Positions 50,382-61,909 are shown, numbered from the stretch's first letter. The stretch is 61,909 nucleotides of DNA from an uncultured Acinetobacter sp. (GCF_947624825.1 NZ_CANQLZ010000009.1:1-61909), one strand, 5' to 3'. Translations and numbers: made by a program. The notes: generated by a model from the letters alone, not told the origin.

Positions 50382-51287
50382 ATGCGGCAGCGTTGGCAAA
50401 GTTGGCTTGAACAACGTTTTTTGTGGCAAGGTCAAAAACGCTTGCAGCATAAGGACATCTTGGTGTTTTTGCATCGCTCAGGCTATCTGTATGTGTTACT
50501 CATTTTGATTACCTTTATTGCTGGCGTCAATTATGCCAATAACCTGATTTTAGGCTTTTGCTTTTTGCTCAGTGCAATACTTGCGATCAGTTTTTACTTG
50601 GCGTATTTACAACTCAAAAATCTTGATATTCAAATTGATTGCGCTGAAGTGTCACAAGTGGGGCAGTCTATACAATTAACGATAAGTTTAAGTCAATTAA
50701 AGCCATACTCGCGTTATTTACTGATTGAATGTAATGCCCAACTTCAGCACATTTATCTACAAGATACACGCCAACAATTGCACTTTAGTTTTGACGCACA
50801 AATGCGTGGTGCATTTTATTATCCTCGCCTTCGGATGAGTTCAGGTTATCCTTTGGGCTTAGTGCGCGCGTGGAGTGACTTTTATTTTAAAGACAATTTA
50901 GTCACTTGGATTGCACCATCGCCTGAACTGCTGGAGCAGGAGCAACGCCATGCTATTCAACACGCAGGGTTTGATGAATTTTATGAGCTCAAAACGTATC
51001 AAATTGGTGACCGATTGAGTCAAGTGGCTTGGAAGCAATTGGCGCGTGGACAAGGCATGCAAATTAAAAACTTTGCCCCACATGCGCAGCAGCAACATGT
51101 TGAGATTGACTATATGCACATGCCGGCCGTTGGTCATGAGCAAAAATTGAGTTTGATGATGGGCTTGGTTGAACAATGCGAGCAACAACAGCTTGCTTAT
51201 ACGCTGCAACTGCCTCATACCCAATTGAGCTTAGGGCAGGGGACCTCACAATTACAGCGTGCCAAACGTATATTGGCAGAGGCTTAA
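50382..51287 (+). CDS. DUF58-domain protein
   Basis: A 301-aa protein with two close hydrophobic helices (about residues 28-70: YLYVLLILITFIAGVNYANN and FCFLLSAILAISFYLAY) and a C-terminal DUF58 domain (LKTYQIGDRLSQVAWKQLARG near 200). DUF58 proteins lie between MoxR and VWA or transglutaminase proteins in many bacteria; their exact function is unknown. The start ATG at 50382 is one base after the moxR-type stop. The gene is intact. Confidence 0.9.
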   Translation: MRQRWQSWLEQRFLWQGQKRLQHKDILVFLHRSGYLYVLLILITFIAGVNYANNLILGFCFLLSAILAISFYLAYLQLKNLDIQIDCAEVSQVGQSIQLTISLSQLKPYSRYLLIECNAQLQHIYLQDTRQQLHFSFDAQMRGAFYYPRLRMSSGYPLGLVRAWSDFYFKDNLVTWIAPSPELLEQEQRHAIQHAGFDEFYELKTYQIGDRLSQVAWKQLARGQGMQIKNFAPHAQQQHVEIDYMHMPAVGHEQKLSLMMGLVEQCEQQQLAYTLQLPHTQLSLGQGTSQLQRAKRILAEA

Positions 51288-51290
51288 GCG

Positions 51291-53240
51291 ATGCCAAAGA
51301 CCATTCGCAATGCAATTTTGCTGACCTTAACACTATTGCTGATTGCACAAGCCATGTTTATGCCGATGCTATTGGTAGGATTACTACTTGTAGTATTGCT
51401 ACTTTTTGCTTTGAGCAGCCAAAAAAATTATCGCTTACCCAAAGCTGTCAATTTTGCTGTGATTTTATTGGCTTTAGCCATTATTTACATACAATACGGC
51501 ACGTTTTTAGGTGTAGAAGCTGGCGTTGCCATTTTAATCAGCTTTTTATTTGCCAAAGTATTAGAGAGTCATCAACCACGTGATTGGTTGGTGGTGTTTA
51601 ACTTCGCTTTATTTGTCAGCGCCAGCAGTTTTTTATATAGCTTAAGTGTTTGGATGACACTGTTGATGCTATTAAGTTTAACCAGTTGTTTGATCGGTTT
51701 TTATCGTTTACATCAGCTTAAATTTCAAGTGACAGCAGATTTCCCTCAAGATGCGCGGCAGGTTGCCAAAGTCTTGGTGTACGCACTGCCATTTTTTGTG
51801 CTGTTATTTTTATTTTTCCCACGCTTGCCACCGCTTTGGCATATGCCACTGCAAGGTGGCGATGCCACTACAGGCATGAGTGACAGCATGGCACCGGGTG
51901 ATATTGCTAATTTGTCGCAATCGAGTGAATTGGCATTTCGTATTGTGACCAATGTTGCTGCTTTACCTGCACAGTCGCAGCTGTATTGGCGTGCCATGGT
52001 TTTGGATGAATATGATGGGCGTACTTGGACTGCAAGTCAGCGCAGTCAACAACCGCTATTTCAATATGCTGAGCAACCCATAGCACGTTTAAACTATCAA
52101 TACCTTGCCGCAGAAAAACAGCCCAAATGGATTATGGGCTTAGAAACCTCGGTGCCCAGCCAGCCGGGTTACTATGTGCAACACGATGGCGCAATTCGTA
52201 AAGGTTTACAACGCCATACTGGTCTTGTTGATTTGGTTTGGTTAAATCAGCAAAACATACACCCCATTTCTGCTCATGTTTTAAAAGCCAACCAAAATTA
52301 TTTAAGTCGCAAAGACTTACAAGCACAGCGTTTGGCTCAAGAGTTATTTAAGCAAAGTGGCGCTCAGCCTGAGGTATACATTGCTCAGGTATTAAACTGG
52401 TATAAATCCCAAGGCTTTGGCTATAGCTTAAACCCCGGACGGCTGCAAAATGATCATATTGATGACTTTTTATTTCGCCAACGCCAAGGGTTTTGTGAGC
52501 ATTATGCTTCAAGCTTTGTCATGCTGATGCGTTATGTGGGTATTCCGGCGCGTGTGGTGGTGGGCTATCAAGGTGGGCAAGCAGCACCAGATGGTAAAAC
52601 ATGGGAAGTGCGCCAACTTGATGCCCATGCATGGAGTGAAGTTTGGCTTAAGGGGCAATGGCAGCGTATTGACCCCACTGCTGTAATTGCACCTGAGCGC
52701 ATTGAAGCTAGCATTCAAAGCAGTGTGTTGCAACAATCTGCATTTAAACAACAGCAGTGGGCATGGCGTAACCGTATTCAGGTGTGGAGCGACTTTGTGG
52801 CTTATCAGTGGCAAAGTAAAGTAGTGGGTTATGACCAAAGTCGTCAACTCAATTGGCTATCTCAATTTGGCTTATCCACGCCATTACGCTTAGCGTTGTT
52901 TATGATCAGTGCCATTGCGCTACTGATTATATTGGTAGTGGGTTATCGTTATGTTCAGATGTATCGGCAGCAATCGCCTTATGAGCGCAACTTACATCGC
53001 TTTAACCATCAGCTAGCTGTGCCTTTGCAAAAGCAACATGCCGAAAGCTATGCCGCTTGGCTGCTTCGCTTAAGTCAACAACTCGATGCTGATAGTGCAC
53101 AATTTTTGCTAAATTTGGCAGCCTACGACCAACAGTGGCGTTATGGGCAACACAACCCCCAAAAGTTAGCGCCTGATGTTAAGAAAATGCTTAAAAAGTG
53201 TGCGCTTGAGTTAAATCAAACTCAAAAACCCTTGTTTTAG
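51291..53240 (+). CDS. tgpA: TgpA-like membrane transglutaminase
   Basis: A 649-aa membrane protein with five or six N-terminal helices (about residues 1-170), a periplasmic transglutaminase-like core, and one more helix near 545-565 before a cytoplasmic tail. The catalytic triad is visible: Cys in QGFCEHYASS near 401, His in DAHAWSEVW near 445 and Asp in RIDPTAV near 461. The layout matches P. aeruginosa TgpA, reported as essential there. It is the third gene of the moxR-DUF58-tgpA operon. The substrate is unknown. Confidence 0.9.
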   Translation: MPKTIRNAILLTLTLLLIAQAMFMPMLLVGLLLVVLLLFALSSQKNYRLPKAVNFAVILLALAIIYIQYGTFLGVEAGVAILISFLFAKVLESHQPRDWLVVFNFALFVSASSFLYSLSVWMTLLMLLSLTSCLIGFYRLHQLKFQVTADFPQDARQVAKVLVYALPFFVLLFLFFPRLPPLWHMPLQGGDATTGMSDSMAPGDIANLSQSSELAFRIVTNVAALPAQSQLYWRAMVLDEYDGRTWTASQRSQQPLFQYAEQPIARLNYQYLAAEKQPKWIMGLETSVPSQPGYYVQHDGAIRKGLQRHTGLVDLVWLNQQNIHPISAHVLKANQNYLSRKDLQAQRLAQELFKQSGAQPEVYIAQVLNWYKSQGFGYSLNPGRLQNDHIDDFLFRQRQGFCEHYASSFVMLMRYVGIPARVVVGYQGGQAAPDGKTWEVRQLDAHAWSEVWLKGQWQRIDPTAVIAPERIEASIQSSVLQQSAFKQQQWAWRNRIQVWSDFVAYQWQSKVVGYDQSRQLNWLSQFGLSTPLRLALFMISAIALLIILVVGYRYVQMYRQQSPYERNLHRFNHQLAVPLQKQHAESYAAWLLRLSQQLDADSAQFLLNLAAYDQQWRYGQHNPQKLAPDVKKMLKKCALELNQTQKPLF

Positions 53241-53273
53241 TTCAATGATTTGCATTAATATGCTTGGCATTCT

Positions 53274-53350
53274 AGGTGTATAGCTCAGTTGGTTAGAGCG
53301 CTACGTTGACATCGTAGAGGTCAGCAGTTCGAGTCTGCTTATACCTACCA
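53274..53350 (+). tRNA. tRNA-Val (anticodon GAC)
   Basis: A 77-base cloverleaf with encoded CCA (53348-53350). The acceptor stem AGGTGTA pairs with TATACCT. The D stem is GCTC/GAGC, the anticodon stem CTACG/CGTAG with loop TTGACAT (anticodon GAC), and the T loop contains TTCGAGT. A terminator follows. No integrase or island lies beside it. Confidence 0.95.
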
Positions 53351-53357
53351 AGATTTT

Positions 53358-53388
53358 AAAAAACCACGCGCTTGCGTGGTTTTTTTAT
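53358..53388 (+). terminator. Terminator after tRNA-Val
   Basis: The stem AACCACGC / GCGTGGTT with a short loop is followed by seven T. Confidence 0.9.
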
Positions 53389-53459
53389 GCCTATGGCTTT
53401 TGCATAATTGAAGTTGATTGATCGGCATTTTTGGCTTAAATTGAAGGCGTATATTTTTT

Positions 53460-55908
<2,449 letters not shown>

Positions 55909-55920
55909 ATTTAAGCTTGC

Positions 55921-55952
55921 AAAAAAAACCGGTGCATTGCACCGGTTTTTTT
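55921..55952. terminator. Terminator between icd and patD
   Basis: The stem AAACCGGTGCA / TGCACCGGTTT has A and T runs and lies between convergent genes. Confidence 0.9.
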
Positions 55953-55960
55953 ATTGTATT

Positions 55961-57460
55961 TTAATGTTTAAACATGACATGACGAATTACAGTGTAGTCT
56001 TCTAAAGCATAGATCGACATATCGTTGCCATAACCTGAATGCTTCATACCACCATGTGGCATTTCACTGGTGAGCATAAAATGGGTGTTGACCCAAGTAC
56101 AACCATACTGTAAACGTGCAGCTAAACGGTGGGCACGGCCAATATCAGATGTCCACACCGATGATGCCAAACCATATTTAGAATCATTGGCAAAGGCTAA
56201 GGCTTCTCCTTCATCTTCAAATTCAGTCACGGTGACCACTGGACCAAAGACTTCATTTTGTACAATTTCGTCATCTTGGCGTGCGCCTGCAAGTACGGTG
56301 GGTTCAAAGAAGAAACCCGCACGGTTGGCACGTTGACCACCTGTTACCACTTGAATATGGGGCTGTTGCTTAGCACGGTCGACAAAACCAATCACGCGCT
56401 CTAAATGACGAGCCGCGATCACGGGGCCAAGTTCTGTCTGTGGATCATCTTGCTCGCCATATTGAATGCTGCTAACCGCTTGCCCCAATTTTTCGACAAA
56501 TTTGGCATAAATGTCTTTTTGCGCATAGATACGACAAGCTGCGGTACAGTCTTGACCGGCATTATAAAAACCAAACGTACGAATACCATCGACCACTTCA
56601 TCAATATCGGCATCATTAAACACCAAAACGGGTGCTTTACCGCCTAACTCCATGTGCATTTTTTTCACAGAATCTGCAGTATTGGCAATAATACGGCTAC
56701 CTGTGGCTACAGATCCGGTTAAAGACACCATCGCAATTTTTGGATGCGTCACCAATGGCTCACCGACATTGGCACCGCTACCAAACAACACGTTCACAAC
56801 GCCGGCTGGAAAAATCTCATTTAAAAATTCAGCCAAACGCAGTGCTGTTAATGGTGTTTCTTCAGAGGGTTTTAGTACCACAGTGTTACCTGCGGCAAGT
56901 GCTGGGGCAAGTTTCCATGCCACCATCATCAGTGGATAATTCCATGGTGCAATAGATGCAATCACACCCAATGGATCACGACGGATCATGGAGGTATGAC
57001 CTTCTAAGTATTCACCAGCAGCTGAACCTTGTAAGCAACGGCTTGCACCTGCAAAGAAACGAAATACGTCGGCCACCGCAGGAATTTCGTCATTCAAAAC
57101 TGCACTATAGGGTTTACCACAGTTTTTTGATTCTAAACGGGCAAACTCTTCAGCATTGGCTTCTAATACGTCAGCCACTTTGAGTAAACATGCGGCACGG
57201 TCTTTGGGTGAGGTCTGTGACCATGCGTCAAAAGCCGTTGCTGCTGAATCAATTGCGCTGTTAATTTGCGCAAGACTCGCTTCAGCAATGTGAACTAAAG
57301 TTGTGCCTAAAGCTGGATTTACCACTGCCAAATGACGCCCTTGACCTTCTAGCAATTGACCATTGATCAACATTTTGTGTGATAGGTGCGTTGGTTGATC
57401 TGTCGTGTTTTGCTCACGATCTTGTTCAAGTTTAAATGCAGTGTTCAGTTCAGTTTGCAT
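55961..57460 (-). CDS. patD: Gamma-aminobutyraldehyde dehydrogenase
   Basis: PatD oxidises 4-aminobutyraldehyde, the product of putrescine transamination, to GABA with NAD. The 499-aa product is an aldehyde dehydrogenase with [10 protein letters not shown] near residue 244, ELGGKAP near 271 (general-base Glu) and the nucleophile in [14 protein letters not shown] near 302, which is closely the E. coli PatD motif. The N-terminal ~25 residues are an extra polar tail. The gene follows, on the same strand, two broken genes that look like remnants of a permease and a regulator, so its normal promoter may have been lost or replaced. Confidence 0.9.
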   Translation of the reverse strand: MQTELNTAFKLEQDREQNTTDQPTHLSHKMLINGQLLEGQGRHLAVVNPALGTTLVHIAEASLAQINSAIDSAATAFDAWSQTSPKDRAACLLKVADVLEANAEEFARLESKNCGKPYSAVLNDEIPAVADVFRFFAGASRCLQGSAAGEYLEGHTSMIRRDPLGVIASIAPWNYPLMMVAWKLAPALAAGNTVVLKPSEETPLTALRLAEFLNEIFPAGVVNVLFGSGANVGEPLVTHPKIAMVSLTGSVATGSRIIANTADSVKKMHMELGGKAPVLVFNDADIDEVVDGIRTFGFYNAGQDCTAACRIYAQKDIYAKFVEKLGQAVSSIQYGEQDDPQTELGPVIAARHLERVIGFVDRAKQQPHIQVVTGGQRANRAGFFFEPTVLAGARQDDEIVQNEVFGPVVTVTEFEDEGEALAFANDSKYGLASSVWTSDIGRAHRLAARLQYGCTWVNTHFMLTSEMPHGGMKHSGYGNDMSIYALEDYTVIRHVMFKH

Positions 57461-57491
57461 GTTTTTATTTCCTTTGGTTTTTTATGATTGT

Positions 57492-57833
57492 TTAAATTGA
57501 AGAGTTAGATTTTTTTGCCAAGATTACCGGTTCGGCATCTGGTGTTTTGTTTTTTAGTTGTTTTTGTTTTGAAAATGTCCAGGCATCACCAAATGGGTCA
57601 TTGCCTTTGTCATACGGTTTTGCAAGCAGCATATATAAGAAGCCAACACCAAGTACGACAGCTGTGGTTAAAAACATCGAGTAGTGAATATACCAAGCGG
57701 CATCTGGGCTACGTGGCCACAGCATATTCATAATGGCACTTACACCATAAATTAAAGCTGCAATATTGACAACCCATCCCCACTTGCCCAAATTAAATTG
57801 ACCATTTGGACGCCAGGCGCTAAATCTAAAAAA
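57492..57833 (-). pseudogene. Amino acid permease, C-terminal remnant
   Basis: Only the last ~110 residues of an APC-type amino acid permease remain. FNLGKWGWVVNIAALIYG and a following membrane helix (FLTTAVVLGVGFLYMLLAKP) match the C-terminal end of this family, about 500 aa in intact form. Upstream, the frame reaches a TGA at 57834-57836. About 400 residues of the permease are absent. It lies directly before patD, the usual place of a putrescine/GABA permease. Confidence 0.7.
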
Positions 57834-58079
57834 TCAGGTTCTGTGATGGGTTTTATGCCTTTGCACTTGTTCAGCCACAGGCGGGTTAAAAAATAGCTGT
57901 TGAATTTTTTTTAAACTCTCTTGCATAACAACATCCTTTAAGCGCAAAGCATTCACATGCTTTGCATAGCCTAGCTGTTGGCGCAATGCTTCAGAAAAGT
58001 CAATCATTTGACCATTTTGAGTCAAGCTGCAGCTATGTAAGAGCCCTTTTGTGCTAAGCGTTTTAAATAGATCGATCAT
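57834..58079 (-). pseudogene. N-terminal fragment of an unidentified gene
   Basis: An 81-codon frame that starts with a good ribosome binding site (CAAGG) at ATG 58079 and ends at TGA 57836-57834. It begins MIDLFKTLSTKGLLHSCSL and contains SEALRQQLGYAKHVNALRLKDV. I do not recognise the family; a truncated regulator is possible given its place before a permease and patD. The permease remnant continues in the same frame after this TGA. The pattern suggests a deletion that joined the 5' end of one gene to the 3' end of another. Confidence 0.5.
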
Positions 58080-58318
58080 AGCCTTGAATCCGATGTTTAA
58101 ACTTATGGCAAAAACAAGCGAAATCTATGCCAAAGTCTATCTTTTTGACAGCCCCTTGCATGAATCATCCAATTGCTACGCAACCCTATGCAAAATGTGC
58201 TAAAAATTGTGTTATTTGTGAGCGATTTTAGTGCTTGATATATTCTCTTGTTGCCTCAAAATACAGTACACTCAAGCGCTATATACACAACAATAACTTT
58301 TACGACAATGAGTCAATC
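58080..58318. other. Intergenic region
   Basis: About 240 AT-rich bases between the minus-strand fragment and the small + strand gene candidate. I see no gene and no clear regulatory element. Confidence 0.4.
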
Positions 58319-58521
58319 ATGATAAAAATAATGTTGGGTACAGCACTTATTGTTGTATCAATCACCAGTTATGTCCTGTATCAGCAAAAAAACAACAGCA
58401 GCAACATTACGTCGATCATGTGTTAAACGAGGCTAAAACATCCCTGCAGGTTGTGCAAAATAACCCGTATTACCAAAAACAACCTATTGAAATAACAAAT
58501 AAAAATATCAAAAGTGATTGA
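58319..58521 (+). CDS. Small membrane protein, readable only by -1 frameshift
   Basis: The zero frame from ATG 58319 encodes 35 residues: a signal/anchor helix (IMLGTALIVVSITSYVLY) and then QQKNN, stopping at 58426. At 58387-58393 the sequence reads A-AAA-AAC in zero-frame phase, the classical -1 slippery heptamer. The -1 frame stays open to TGA 58519-58521 and adds about 40 residues (QQHYVDHVLNEAKTSLQVVQ ... KNIKSD) that look like real protein. The full product would be about 67 aa with one membrane helix. Alternatives are a lost A in a homopolymer, which makes it a pseudogene, or chance. No family is recognised. Confidence 0.4.
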
Positions 58522-58604
58522 TGCTTGTAAGGCATTAACATGGTTTGAGCAGAGTGCTTTAAAGATTAGATGTAATTTTTAGAAAAAATAAAAAATCAAT
58601 GTGT

Positions 58605-58705
58605 TATAATTGCTTCACTGTAAGGTAAATCAATGCATTTTTTTTTGTAAGTGTTTGATTTAAATTAAAGTGAGGAAAGCTGCATAAATGATATGCAGCT
58701 TTTTT
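58605..58705 (+). ncRNA. Candidate small RNA with own promoter and terminator
   Basis: An extended -10 promoter, TG-T-TATAAT (TATAAT at 58605-58610), is followed after about 70 bases by a rho-independent terminator: GCTGCAT (58679-58685) / ATGCAGC (58693-58699) and six T. No credible reading frame lies between. The transcript would be about 85-90 bases and starts near 58617. The -35 is poor, which is common with an extended -10. The terminator could otherwise serve the small gene upstream. Confidence 0.45.
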
Positions 58706-58807
58706 GTTTACACTATTTCAATTTTAAATTTGTGATTTGATTTTAGGGTAAATAATTTTCCTCTTAAAATGGAACATTTGGCATATCCATTGCTTAATTT
58801 GCTGCTA

Positions 58808-58832
58808 ACTCTTTGATAGTGTCATCAAGAGT
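58808..58832 (+). promoter_or_regulatory. Hairpin in the purine permease leader
   Basis: The stem ACTCTTTGAT / ATCAAGAGT with one bulged T lies about 50 bases before the permease start. It may be a control element; it does not look like the known purine riboswitch. Confidence 0.35.
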
Positions 58833-58879
58833 CTCTCCTATCGCACAGTTAGGTATTACTTATTTATAGGGGCTAGGTC

Positions 58880-60202
58880 ATGACGACTCCTAATCCATCT
58901 TCCGCAAATATGCTAGAACGTCTGTTTAAACTCAGCGAAAATAAAACCAATTTTCGCACAGAGGTCATAGCAGGTATCACCACATTTTTAACAATGTGTT
59001 ACATCATTATTGTCAATCCAATGATTTTATCCGAAACCGGGATGGATCATGGGGCTGTCTTTGTTGCCACCTGTCTTGCCGCAGCTATTGGTTGTATGGT
59101 GATGGGCTTGGTTGCAAATTATCCTATTGCATTAGCACCGGGTATGGGCTTAAACGCTTACTTTACCTATTCTGTGTGTATGGGCATGGGTGTGCCATGG
59201 CAAACTGCATTGGCTGCAGTGTTTGTCTCAGGTTTGGTGTTTATCGCCATTAGTATGTTTAAAGTCCGTGAGGCGGTTGTCAATGCTATTCCAATGTCGC
59301 TTAAACTCGCGATTGGTGGTGGTATTGGTTTATTCTTAGCGTTAATTGCGCTTAAAAATGCCGGCATCATTGTTGATAATCCAGCAACTTTGGTGGGTTT
59401 AGGCGATCTCAAACAACCTTCAGTTTTATTGGCCTTATTTGGCTTTTTGATGGTCGTGGTCATGCATCAATTTAAAGTACGTGGTGCCATCATCATCAGT
59501 ATTTTAGTATTGACCGCCATTTCAACTGCATTGGGTTTAAGTGAATTTCATGGTGTGATTGGTGGTGTTCCTTCAATTGCCCCAACCTTTATGCAAATGG
59601 ACTTTGAAGGTCTATTTACAGCCAGCTTAATTGGCGTGATTTTTGTGTTCTTCTTGGTCGATTTATTTGACTCAACCGGTACTTTGGTGGGTGTATCACA
59701 CCGTGCAGGTTTACTCAAAGATGGCAAATTACCACGTTTGAAAAAAGCCCTGTTTGCTGATTCATCTGCCATTGTGGCAGGTGCCGCTTTAGGTACTTCA
59801 TCTACCACGCCTTATATCGAATCATCAGCGGGTGTTGCTGCCGGTGGTCGTACCGGTTTAACTGCCGTTGTAGTGGGTTTATTGTTTGTAGCGTGCTTAT
59901 TCTTAGCACCGCTTGCACAATCGGTACCTAGTTTTGCCACAGCACCTGCATTATTGTTTGTTGGTGTATTGATGATTCAGGGCATCACCCATATTGATTG
60001 GGACGATATTACCGAAGCTGTTCCTGCCTTTTTAACCATTGTATTTATGCCATTTACCTATTCAATTGCAGATGGTATTGCAATGGGCTTTATTAGTTAT
60101 GCCTTAGTCAAATTACTCACAGGTAAAGCGTCAACCGTACCGTATATGGTATGGATTATTGCTGTACTTTGGGCATTAAAATTTGCGCTGTTTGGTGGTT
60201 AA
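58880..60202 (+). CDS. NCS2-family purine permease (AzgA-like)
   Basis: A 440-aa inner-membrane nucleobase carrier. The N-terminus MLERLFKLSENKTNFRTEVIAGITTFLTM matches the AzgA-like NCS2 group (E. coli AdeP, AdeQ, GhxP, GhxQ), which imports adenine or guanine/hypoxanthine. GMGLNAYFTYSVCMGMG near residue 92 and the substrate-site region DLFDSTGTLVGVSHRAG near 260 are typical. The deaminase gene downstream suggests adenine as a likely substrate; that is inference. Confidence 0.9.
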   Translation: MTTPNPSSANMLERLFKLSENKTNFRTEVIAGITTFLTMCYIIIVNPMILSETGMDHGAVFVATCLAAAIGCMVMGLVANYPIALAPGMGLNAYFTYSVCMGMGVPWQTALAAVFVSGLVFIAISMFKVREAVVNAIPMSLKLAIGGGIGLFLALIALKNAGIIVDNPATLVGLGDLKQPSVLLALFGFLMVVVMHQFKVRGAIIISILVLTAISTALGLSEFHGVIGGVPSIAPTFMQMDFEGLFTASLIGVIFVFFLVDLFDSTGTLVGVSHRAGLLKDGKLPRLKKALFADSSAIVAGAALGTSSTTPYIESSAGVAAGGRTGLTAVVVGLLFVACLFLAPLAQSVPSFATAPALLFVGVLMIQGITHIDWDDITEAVPAFLTIVFMPFTYSIADGIAMGFISYALVKLLTGKASTVPYMVWIIAVLWALKFALFGG

Positions 60203-60219
60203 TTCCATCAAAACAACCT

Positions 60220-60256
60220 AAAGGGTGCAACCTTTGAGGTGAGCACCCTTTTTTAT
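60220..60256 (+). terminator. Terminator-like hairpin after the purine permease
   Basis: The stem AAAGGGTGC / GCACCCTTT is followed by T. It lies 20 bases before the deaminase ribosome binding site, so part of the transcript may stop here. Confidence 0.75.
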
Positions 60257-60264
60257 ATCAATAA

Positions 60265-61275
<1,011 letters not shown>

Positions 61276-61276
61276 A

Positions 61277-61303
61277 CAAAAGGGCAGCTTCGGCTGCCTT
61301 TTG
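61277..61303 (+). terminator. Terminator after add
   Basis: The stem AAAAGGGCAGC / GCTGCCTTTT has a TTCG tetraloop. Confidence 0.85.
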
Positions 61304-61322
61304 CTTGCAGGATATTTAAACC

Positions 61323-61661
61323 ATGCAAAAAAAATATCTCATTGTATTGGCTATGCTGTTGTCATCACATACAACAGCCGCTAGCCTCACGCAAAAAATG
61401 CTCAAACCTGTGATTAGCTATCAATGCCAACAAGAGCTCCGCGACTCTAAAGTCTGGAGCGCTGCAAGTTGGTTAATGAGTGCACAACAAAAGCAAACGC
61501 ATCAAGACAGGATCTGTGGCTGTGTCAGTCAACATGCCATGGACAATATGGATGCCAAAGATGTAGCGTTAGCTTTGATTAACGAAGACGAAAAAAATAG
61601 ATTGGTTCGTCAAGCAGTCGTGAATAGCTTAAAAGGCTGCATCGCAGAAGCTGTGCGTTAA
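61323..61661 (+). CDS. Small secreted cysteine-containing protein
   Basis: A 112-aa protein of unknown function. Residues 1-20 are a signal peptide (MQKKYLIVLAMLLSSHTTAA) with a likely cut after TTAA or TAAS. The mature part is helical with four cysteines: one near residue 35 (YQCQQ), CGC near 65, and one near 106 (KGCIA), enough for two disulfide bonds. I recognise no family. It overlaps the minus-strand cytochrome fragment by four bases. Confidence 0.6.
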   Translation: MQKKYLIVLAMLLSSHTTAASLTQKMLKPVISYQCQQELRDSKVWSAASWLMSAQQKQTHQDRICGCVSQHAMDNMDAKDVALALINEDEKNRLVRQAVVNSLKGCIAEAVR

Positions 61662-61834
61662 TCTTTGGGTTGGCGGGTCATGCTGATCAAGACATGGTCT
61701 TTGTCTACAAAATGATGTTTAAGTGCAGCAGCAATATGACCCACCAATAAAACACCCACCGCCCAAGACAAATAAATATGCAGCGGTTTTACAATTGCCA
61801 ACAGCTCCGGATTTTTATCGACTAAACGAGGCAA
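61658..61834 (-). pseudogene. Cytochrome b561 family, C-terminal part, cut by an IS
   Basis: On the minus strand, the last ~58 codons of a cytochrome b561 (CybB-like) gene are readable: PRLVDKN, KPLHIYLSWAVGVLLVGHIA with a heme-type histidine, KHHFVDKDHVL, and the end MTRQPKD. Intact proteins are about 180 aa. At 61834 the frame meets the IS3-family end, so the gene is interrupted. The 5' part must lie beyond the window. Confidence 0.75.
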
Positions 61835-61909
61835 TGAACCGTACCGGGTTTGTCGGAGACCAAACTTTCTGAGAGAATGTCCCGATGAAAAAAGTAAAAT
61901 ATACCCCTG
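61835..61909 (+). mobile_element. IS3-family insertion sequence, left end
   Basis: The sequence TGAACCGTACCGGG begins a terminal inverted repeat typical of the IS51-like branch of IS3 elements (which start TGAACCGCCCCGGG). A second hallmark is the GGAGACC that follows. The OrfA transposase start is at 61885 (MKKVKYTP), preceded by GAGAG. The element continues past the window edge, so its length and the target duplication cannot be seen. Confidence 0.85.

Noticed and set aside
53274..53350. tRNA-Val as an attachment site of a genomic island
   Set aside because: No integrase, no direct repeat of the tRNA 3' end and no accessory genes follow; the next gene is icd.
58235..58426. A 63-codon start at 58235 for the small membrane gene
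   Set aside because: The upstream part has no ribosome binding site and poor protein character; the ATG at 58319 begins the signal/anchor helix directly.

Overview
The window looks like chromosome of an Acinetobacter species (Gammaproteobacteria, Moraxellales). The evidence is an AT-rich base composition with many T/A-ending codons, the adjacent dat-ddc pair that makes 1,3-diaminopropane, a surE-nlpD-like pair with no rpoS after it, long forms of Gap, PstC and PstA, a FimX-type degenerate c-di-GMP protein, and a monomeric NADP isocitrate dehydrogenase. The species cannot be fixed from sequence reading alone. Nearly all of the window is core metabolism and housekeeping. The only mobile DNA seen is the first 75 bases of an IS3-family element at the right edge.

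Layout. 1-9.1 kb: uvrB, a frameshifted rarD-like permease, long-form gap, an MFS exporter, then obgE and proB. 9.1-14.6 kb: a periplasmic SIMPL protein, then dat-ddc behind a structured leader, then a secreted amidohydrolase. 15-20 kb: the phosphate transport operon pstS-pstC-pstA-pstB behind a clear four-half-site Pho box. 20-23.3 kb: a SohB-like peptidase and a short Bap-like Ig-repeat protein. 23.3-29.2 kb, minus strand: the nudJ-mnmA-hflD-purB cluster, a gamma carbonic anhydrase and a PBP5/6-type carboxypeptidase. 29.4-34 kb: surE, the NlpD-like lipoprotein, a LysR regulator, argD (minus) and grxD. 34-41 kb: a Lon-like protease (minus), an AmpG permease with a large inserted domain, gloA, a bile-acid/sodium-symporter-type carrier and rpmE. 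41-46.8 kb: the minus-strand epmB, PilZ-like and fimX-like genes, divergent from efp. 46.9-53.3 kb: cstA-ybdD and a moxR, DUF58, transglutaminase operon. 53.3-61.9 kb: tRNA-Val(GAC), icd behind an attenuator-like leader, patD with two decayed neighbours, a small frameshift-dependent gene candidate, an sRNA candidate, a purine permease with adenosine/adenine deaminase, a small secreted protein, and a cytochrome b561 gene cut by the IS3 element.

How the parts connect. Several genes deal with diamines: Dat and Ddc make 1,3-diaminopropane, and PatD oxidises aminobutyraldehyde from putrescine. The permease and regulator next to patD are broken, so putrescine use may be impaired or supplied elsewhere. 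The NCS2 permease and the deaminase form a purine-salvage pair. EpmB and EF-P form a translation-factor modification pair. The AmpG permease, the DacC-type carboxypeptidase and the NlpD-like lipoprotein all concern peptidoglycan.

The least explained items are the possible -1 frameshift gene at 58319-58521, the orphan promoter-terminator unit at 58605-58705, the leaders of dat and icd, the AmpG insertion, and the PilZ-like partner of the FimX-like protein. No CRISPR array, prophage, toxin-antitoxin pair or classical defence island was seen.
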